Part shown: positions 15,028 to 21,257 of the stretch, in pieces
How the letters are laid out: each line of letters begins with the position of its first letter
How positions within the stretch are numbered: position 1 is the first letter of the stretch
NCBI GenBank assembly: GCA_040220455.1
Contig: JAVJUS010000001.1
Coordinates: forward strand, 1-21,257
DNA: 21,257 bases
Source: JAVJUS01 sp040220455
GTDB lineage: Bacteria; Pseudomonadota; Alphaproteobacteria; DSM-16000; Inquilinaceae
Direction: 5' to 3'
Notes under the pieces: model-generated
What the model was told of the DNA's origin: nothing
What the model saw: the letters and a program-made list of their open reading frames with translations, nothing else
The model's database searches: none
Translations under genes and position numbers: made by a program

Positions 15028-16770
15028 ATGAGGTACGCGTTGATGGCCACCGTCGCGGCGGTCGCCCTGACCGGTGCGGCGGGCAGCGCCACGGCCGATA
15101 TGGCCGCGGCGGAGCGCTGGATCGACGAGGAGTTCCAGCCCTCGGCGATCAGCCGCGAGGAACAGCTCCAGGAGATGGAGTGGTTCATCCAGGCCGCCGA
15201 GCCGTTCGCCGGCATGGAGATCAACGTGCTGTCGGAGACGATCCCGACGCACAGCTACGAGTCGGAGGTCCTGACGCAGGCCTTCGAGGAGATCACGGGC
15301 ATCACGGTCAACCACCAGCTCCTCGGCGAGGGCGAGGTGGTCCAGGCGGTCCAGACGCAGATGCAGACGGGCCGCAACCTCTATGACGCCTACATCAACG
15401 ACTCCGACCTGATCGGCACGCACTCGCGCATGCAGTCGGCCGTCAACCTGACGGAGTGGATGGCGGGCGAGGCGTCGGACGTCACCAACCCGATGCTCGA
15501 CCTCGAGGACTTCATCGGGATCGACTTCACGACGGGCCCGGACGGCGACCTCTACCAGCTCCCCGACCAGCAGTTCGCCAATCTCTACTGGTTCCGCTAC
15601 GACTGGTTCCAGGACGAGGACATCCGCCAGCAGTTCCAGGACATCTACGGCTACGAGCTGGGCGTCCCGGTCAACTGGTCGGCCTACGAGGACATCGCCG
15701 AGTTCTTCACCGAGCATGTCGGGGAGATCGACGGCGTCGAAGTCTATGGCCACATGGACTACGGCAAGCGCGCGCCCGACCTGGGCTGGCGCATGACCGA
15801 CGCCTGGCTGTCCATGGCCGGCGCCGGCGACAAGGGCCTGCCCAACGGCCGTCCGGTCGACGAGTGGGGCATCCGGATGGAGGAGGATTCCTGCAATCCG
15901 GCCGGTGCCTCGGTGAGCCGCGGCGGCGCCACCAACGGGCCGGCGGCGGTCTACGCGATCCGCAAGTGGGACGAGTGGCTGCGCGAATACGCCCCGCCGG
16001 CCGCCGCGAACTACGACTTCTACCAGTCGCTGCCGGCGCTCGCGCAGGGCAACGCCGCCCAGCAGATCTTCTGGTACACGGCGTTCACGGCCAACATGGT
16101 CGCCCCGCAGAGCGAGGGGAACAACACCGTGGACGAGGAGGGCATGCCGCTCTGGCGCATGGCCCCGTCGCCCCACGGCCCCTACTGGGAAGAGGGCATG
16201 AAGATCGGCTACCAGGACGTCGGCTCCTGGACGATCCTGCAGTCGACCCCGGTCGACCGGGCCAAGGCGGCCTGGCTCTACGCCCAGTTCGTCGTCTCCA
16301 AGACCGTCGACACGAAGAAGAGCCATGTCGGCCTGACCTTCGTGCGCGACAGCAGCGTGCGGGACGAGAGCTTCACCGAGCGCGCGCCGCGCCTCGGCGG
16401 CCTCGTCGAGTTCTACCGCTCGCCCGACCGGGTGCGGTGGACCCCGACCGGCGTCAACGTGCCGGACTATCCGAAGCTGGCCCAGGCCTGGTGGCAGCAG
16501 ATCGGTGACGTCAACTCCGGCGCGGCGACCCCGCAGGAGGCCATGGACGCGCTCGCCACGGAGATGGACACCACCATGGCGCGCATGCAGGCGGCGGACG
16601 AGCAGGCCGACGTCTACGGCGGCTGCGGCCCGCGGCTGAACGAGGAGCGGGATCCGGAGTACTGGCTGTCCCAGCCGGGCGCGCCGAAGCCGGCCCTCGA
16701 GAACGAGAAGCCGCAGGGTGTGACCATCCCGTACGACGAGCTGGTCGCGCGCTGGCAGGAAGACAACTGA
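15028..16770 (+). CDS. glpV: Glycerol ABC transporter substrate-binding protein (GlpV type)
   Basis: 580 residues from the ATG at 15028, which has an ideal GAGGAGG ribosome site; the TTG at 15022 would put that site too close. It has a Sec signal peptide (MRYALMATVAAVALTGAAGS, then ATAD), so the protein is periplasmic. The body is a large type of solute-binding protein: INVLSETIPTHSYESEVLTQ, FEEITGITVNHQLLGEGEVV, LPDQQFANLYWFRYDWFQDE, and a C-terminal YWLSQPGAPKPALENEKPQG with PYDELVARW. These blocks and its ATPase, permease and DUF2160 neighbours fit the GlpV protein of the Rhizobium glpSTPQUV glycerol system. A GlpR-like operator upstream independently supports a glycerol role. Glycerol as the ligand is inferred, not shown. 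It is the first gene of the operon and is followed by a strong hairpin. Confidence 0.88.
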   Translation: MRYALMATVAAVALTGAAGSATADMAAAERWIDEEFQPSAISREEQLQEMEWFIQAAEPFAGMEINVLSETIPTHSYESEVLTQAFEEITGITVNHQLLGEGEVVQAVQTQMQTGRNLYDAYINDSDLIGTHSRMQSAVNLTEWMAGEASDVTNPMLDLEDFIGIDFTTGPDGDLYQLPDQQFANLYWFRYDWFQDEDIRQQFQDIYGYELGVPVNWSAYEDIAEFFTEHVGEIDGVEVYGHMDYGKRAPDLGWRMTDAWLSMAGAGDKGLPNGRPVDEWGIRMEEDSCNPAGASVSRGGATNGPAAVYAIRKWDEWLREYAPPAAANYDFYQSLPALAQGNAAQQIFWYTAFTANMVAPQSEGNNTVDEEGMPLWRMAPSPHGPYWEEGMKIGYQDVGSWTILQSTPVDRAKAAWLYAQFVVSKTVDTKKSHVGLTFVRDSSVRDESFTERAPRLGGLVEFYRSPDRVRWTPTGVNVPDYPKLAQAWWQQIGDVNSGAATPQEAMDALATEMDTTMARMQAADEQADVYGGCGPRLNEERDPEYWLSQPGAPKPALENEKPQGVTIPYDELVARWQEDN

Positions 16771-16782
16771 CGTCCTCCCCCT

Positions 16783-16846
16783 GGCCCTCGGGCCGGACCC
16801 GCGGCGGCTGCCCACCGTCGGGTCCGGGCCGGGGGCCCCTCTTTTT
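16783..16846 (+). terminator. Intrinsic terminator or attenuator between glpV and glpS
   Basis: The arms 16783-16800 and 16820-16837 pair over 18 positions with one G-T wobble and one G/G mismatch, enclosing a 19-base loop. The 3' arm is followed by cccTcTTTTT, with five T at 16842-16846. It sits 13 bases after the glpV stop. Partial termination or mRNA 3'-end protection here would give more binding protein than transporter, as is common in ABC operons. Confidence 0.65.
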
Positions 16847-16909
16847 CGCTATCGTCACGTCCATCTCCGCGGCCGGGCCGCGGAGTCACCCCCGGCGGGA
16901 CCATCGGTG

Positions 16910-17980
16910 ATGACGCTGGAACTCGAGGGCGTCGAAAAGCGCGTGGGCGCGGAGACGCACATTTACCCGACCACGGTCGCGCTCGCCGAGACGGGCTTCA
17001 ACGTCCTGCTCGGGACGACGCTGGCCGGCAAGACGACGCTGATGCAGCTCATGGCCGGGCTGGAGAGGCCGACGGCCGGACGGATCAAGTTCGCCGGCCG
17101 CGACGTCACCGGCGTGTCGGTGCGGCGGCGCAACGTTTCCATGGTCCATCAGCAGTTCATCAACTATCCGAACATGTCGGTCTACGACAACATCGCCTCG
17201 CCGCTCAGGGTCGGCGGCATTCACCATGCCGATATCGACGCCCGGGTGCGCAAGGCGGCCGACCTCTTGCGCCTGGGCCCGATGCTGCAGCGCAAGCCGG
17301 GCGCCCTGTCGGGCGGCCAGCAGCAGCGCACCGCGTTGGCGCGCGCCCTGGTCAAGGACGCAGATCTGGTGCTGCTCGACGAGCCGCTGGCCAATCTCGA
17401 CTTCAAGCTCCGCGAGGAGCTGCGCGACGAGATGCCGAAGCTGTTCGCCGACCGCGAATGCATCGTCGTCTACGCGACCAGCGAGCCGACGGAGGCCCTG
17501 CTCCTGGGCGGGTACACGCTGACGCTCTCCGAAGGGCGACTGACCCAGTTCGGGCCGACGAGCGACATCTATCGCAGGCCGGCCGATCTGACGAGCGCGC
17601 GGGTGTTCTCCGATCCCCCGATCAACACCGCGGCGGTGACAAAGACCGGCGACCGCATCGCGCTGCATACCGCCGGCGTCGACTGGCCTGTCCCGCCGGT
17701 GCTGCGCGAGCGGCCGGACGGCCCCTACACGGTGGCCATCCGGCCGCACCACGTCACGCCGCACGCCGAAGCGGACGGTGCCGTCCGGGTCGAGGGGCGT
17801 ATCCGCGTCGCCGAACTCAGCGGGTCGGAGACGATCGCCCATTTCGACCTGGGCGACGAGGTCTGGGTCTCCCAGGCTCACGGGGTCCACCCCTTCGAGG
17901 TCGGGGAGGTCGCGCCGGCCTATCTGGACCCGGCGAAATGCCTGTACTTCGACGGCGATGGCCGTCTCGTCGGCGGTTGA
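16910..17980 (+). CDS. glpS: Glycerol ABC transporter ATPase GlpS
   Basis: 356 residues from the ATG at 16910 (a GTG at 16907 is adjacent; the ribosome site is weak). Walker A is unusual, LLGTTLAGKTT (G35-T43) instead of GPSGxGKST, but keeps GKT. The Q-loop is in VHQQF (about 79-83). The signature LSGGQQQR (133-140) is canonical, and Walker B is LVLLDEP with D157-E158. The H-loop is altered: VYATSEPTEA has S191 where VTHDQ normally places histidine. A TOBE-like C-terminal domain follows. It is one of two ATPases that energise glycerol import with the GlpP/GlpQ permeases at the inner membrane. glpT starts 17 bases after its stop. Confidence 0.88.
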   Translation: MTLELEGVEKRVGAETHIYPTTVALAETGFNVLLGTTLAGKTTLMQLMAGLERPTAGRIKFAGRDVTGVSVRRRNVSMVHQQFINYPNMSVYDNIASPLRVGGIHHADIDARVRKAADLLRLGPMLQRKPGALSGGQQQRTALARALVKDADLVLLDEPLANLDFKLREELRDEMPKLFADRECIVVYATSEPTEALLLGGYTLTLSEGRLTQFGPTSDIYRRPADLTSARVFSDPPINTAAVTKTGDRIALHTAGVDWPVPPVLRERPDGPYTVAIRPHHVTPHAEADGAVRVEGRIRVAELSGSETIAHFDLGDEVWVSQAHGVHPFEVGEVAPAYLDPAKCLYFDGDGRLVGG

Positions 17981-17997
17981 GGCGCGGAGGACCCGGG

Positions 17998-19086
17998 ATG
18001 GCCAAGATCACGCTCGACCAACTCGCCCACAGCTACGTGCCCGAGCCGAAGGACGACGCCGACTGGGCGCTCAAGACCATGAGCGTCGACTGGTCGGACG
18101 GCGGCGCCTATGCGCTCCTGGGGCCGTCGGGCTGCGGCAAGTCCACCCTGCTCAACATCATCTCCGGCCTGCTGACGCCGAGCCAGGGCAAGGTGCTCTT
18201 CGACGACCGGGACGTCACGACGGCCCCGCCGGAGGAGCGCAACATCGCGCAGGTGTTCCAGTTCCCGGTCGTTTACGACACGATGACGGTCTACGACAAC
18301 CTGGCCTTTCCCCTGCGCAACCGCGGCATGCCGGCGGGCGAGGTGGACAGTCGCGTGCGCGAGATCGCCGGCATGATCCAGCTCGAGGACATGCTGGACA
18401 GGCGCGCCGCGGGGCTGACCGCCGACGGCAAGCAGAAGATCTCGCTCGGCCGCGGGCTGGTCCGGCCGGACGTCAACGTCATCATGTTCGACGAGCCGCT
18501 GACGGTCATCGACCCGCATCTGAAATGGCAGCTCCGCTCTCAGCTCAAGGCGCTGCACCAGCAGATCGGCGCGACGATGATCTACGTCACTCACGACCAG
18601 ACCGAGGCGCTGACCTTCGCCGACCAGGTGGTGGTCATGCATGACGGCCAGATGGTCCAGGTCGGCACGCCGGTGGAGCTGTTCGAGCGCCCGCAGCACA
18701 CCTTCGTCGGCCACTTCATCGGCTCGCCCGGCATGAACGTGCTGCCCTGCAAGGTCGAGAGCGGCACGGCGCTGTTCGAGGGCCATCCGGTGCCCACGAT
18801 CCATTCGCTGCACGCCCATCCGGGCGGCGAGCGCCTGGAACTCGGCGTGCGGCCGGAATTCGTGCGCTTCGCCGAGGACGGAATCCCGGTGCGGGTGACC
18901 AAGGTCGCCGACGCCGGGCGCTACCGGATTGTCGAGACCTCGGCCGGCGGCGGCGACGAGAGCGCCGCGCGGCACACGATCCGCCTGCTGGTGCCGGAGG
19001 ACGACACCGTGCCCTCGGGCGGGGCGCACCTGCGCTTCGACCCGGCGCACACGCAGATCTACGCCGACGGCTGGATGATCGAGTAG
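17998..19086 (+). CDS. glpT: Glycerol ABC transporter ATPase GlpT
   Basis: 362 residues from the ATG at 17998, with GGAGG 7 bases upstream. Walker A LLGPSGCGKST (42-50) is canonical. The Q-loop is QVFQF and Walker B is VIMFDEP with D165-E166. The H-loop IYVTHDQTEAL is intact (H199). The signature is degenerate: LTADGKQK (140-147) aligns with LSGGQRQR, losing both glycines and the glutamine, while the following ISLGRGL still matches. The D-loop is also odd (TVIDPHL). A TOBE-like domain ends the protein. This pattern mirrors the defects of GlpS. Despite the symbol, this is not the E. coli glycerol-3-phosphate antiporter GlpT. Confidence 0.88.
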   Translation: MAKITLDQLAHSYVPEPKDDADWALKTMSVDWSDGGAYALLGPSGCGKSTLLNIISGLLTPSQGKVLFDDRDVTTAPPEERNIAQVFQFPVVYDTMTVYDNLAFPLRNRGMPAGEVDSRVREIAGMIQLEDMLDRRAAGLTADGKQKISLGRGLVRPDVNVIMFDEPLTVIDPHLKWQLRSQLKALHQQIGATMIYVTHDQTEALTFADQVVVMHDGQMVQVGTPVELFERPQHTFVGHFIGSPGMNVLPCKVESGTALFEGHPVPTIHSLHAHPGGERLELGVRPEFVRFAEDGIPVRVTKVADAGRYRIVETSAGGGDESAARHTIRLLVPEDDTVPSGGAHLRFDPAHTQIYADGWMIE

Positions 19087-19101
19087 GGCGGGAGAGGGCC
19101 A

Positions 19102-19968
<867 letters not shown>

Positions 19969-19970
19969 TC

Positions 19971-20771
<801 letters not shown>

Positions 20772-20786
20772 TCGGAGGTTCGACCC

Positions 20787-21068
20787 ATGTTCCTGACCTG
20801 GATGGCGTGGACCCTGCCGACGGCGCTGTTCTTCGCCTTCATCGCCGCCTGCCTGCTCGCCATGTCGCTGTGGGAGTACAGGAGCCCCGGCGGCACGCCA
20901 CGGCGCGGCATCCTGGGGCTGGAGACGACGCGCGGCGACCGGCTGTTCCTGTCGCTGCTGGGCAGCGCCTACATCAACCTGGCCTGGCTGGGCCTGGTCG
21001 GCACGCCGCTGCACGCCGCCGTCGGCCTGTCGATCCTCTACGCGATCGCCGTCTTCCGCTGGGTGTGA
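20787..21068 (+). CDS. glpU: DUF2160 small membrane protein (GlpU)
   Basis: 93 residues. The spans are TALFFAFIAACLLAMSLW (about 10-27) and, after the conserved loop EYRSPGGTPRRGILGLETTR, GDRLFLSLLGSAYINLAWLG plus HAAVGLSILYAIAVFRWV. This is the full DUF2160 pattern. The protein is the extra component seen only in glycerol ABC operons of the glpSTPQUV type, which makes it the best single marker of the operon's identity. Its role is unknown; it could be an accessory subunit of the permease. A GGAGG ribosome site precedes the ATG at 20787, 15 bases after the glpQ stop. It is the last gene of the operon. Confidence 0.92.
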   Translation: MFLTWMAWTLPTALFFAFIAACLLAMSLWEYRSPGGTPRRGILGLETTRGDRLFLSLLGSAYINLAWLGLVGTPLHAAVGLSILYAIAVFRWV

Positions 21069-21108
21069 GCGGCGCGGAGTGTGAGGGACGGGATCGGCGG
21101 TGGGCGCC

Positions 21109-21139
21109 GTTGCGCACCGCTTCGCGGTGGGCAACCTAC
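21109..21139 (-). repeat. REP-like element 6 (type 1, inverted)
   Basis: On the minus strand this reads GTAG-GTTGCCCACCG-CGAAG-CGGTGCGCAAC. The stem is shorter than in the other copies but keeps the GTAG head and the mismatch. It lies 40 bases after the last glycerol gene. A further 7-base dyad, ACCGACG (21151-21157) with CGTCGGT (21169-21175), follows it. Confidence 0.8.
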
Positions 21140-21221
21140 CGGCGCAGGCGACCGACGCCCGAAGCACCCGTCGGTGGCGGCCGCGCCCATCGCCAGGGCC
21201 GCGCCCCCCACCCCGGCGCCC

Positions 21222-21257
21222 ACAATAGAAAAAATAATAAAATGAACAAAAAAAAAA
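21222..21257. other. A-rich terminal tail of the window
   Basis: The last 36 or so bases are almost all A/T (runs such as aaaaaa and a terminal run of ten A) in an otherwise very GC-rich sequence. No gene or terminator explains it. It coincides with the edge of the sequence and may be an assembly-end artefact. Confidence 0.6.

Noticed and set aside
14215..16815. 866-codon minus-strand frame opposite glpV
   Set aside because: Antisense shadow; the plus strand encodes a well-supported binding protein with signal peptide and ribosome site.

Overview
The window comes from a very GC-rich bacterium (about 70% G+C by eye). Gene content and order point to an alphaproteobacterium of the Rhodospirillales type: a MoxR/DUF58/DUF4159 cluster, the run DUF1285 - Nudix CoA pyrophosphatase - DUF6111 - CCA nucleotidyltransferase, coaBC-dut next to an Rrf2 regulator and cysK, and a glycerol ABC transporter of the glpSTPQUV type. 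This is inferred from family knowledge; no 16S or marker search was possible. The left edge cuts a gene. The right edge ends in an A-rich low-complexity tail that looks like a contig end.

Left part (1-7020). A minus-strand operon encodes a MoxR AAA+ ATPase, a DUF58 protein and a large membrane protein whose DUF4159 part lies off the window. Divergent from it runs a tightly packed plus-strand operon: DUF1285 protein, CoA pyrophosphatase, DUF6111 membrane protein and tRNA CCA nucleotidyltransferase. These are housekeeping genes in a familiar order.

Middle (7021-14237). A 40-residue single-span membrane protein is followed by an AT-rich regulatory patch and two REP-like palindromes. A minus-strand series, in transcription order, holds coaBC, dut, an Rrf2 regulator, cysK and a zinc-ribbon methyltransferase. 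The coaBC/dut junction contains homopolymer runs of 19, 12 and 11 G, and both reading frames break there. To the right lie an HNH nuclease with a perfect DnaA box at its start, gluQRS and a phospholipase/carboxylesterase.

Right part (14238-21257). About 790 bases without a convincing gene hold three more REP elements, a perfect hairpin, and a palindrome closely matching the E. coli GlpR operator. A complete glycerol-uptake operon follows: binding protein, two ATPases, two permeases and a DUF2160 membrane protein. A strong hairpin with a T-tract separates the binding-protein gene from the rest.

Most noteworthy points. (1) The two transporter ATPases carry complementary defects, predicting one normal and one degenerate ATP site in an importer. 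(2) Six REP-like elements share a GTAG head and a conserved stem mismatch, come in two co-varying stem types, and in two cases their GTAG supplies the stop codon of the adjacent gene. (3) The coaBC/dut junction is probably misassembled. I found no CRISPR array, tRNA, rRNA, prophage, transposase or defence system, and nothing I would call a wholly new system.
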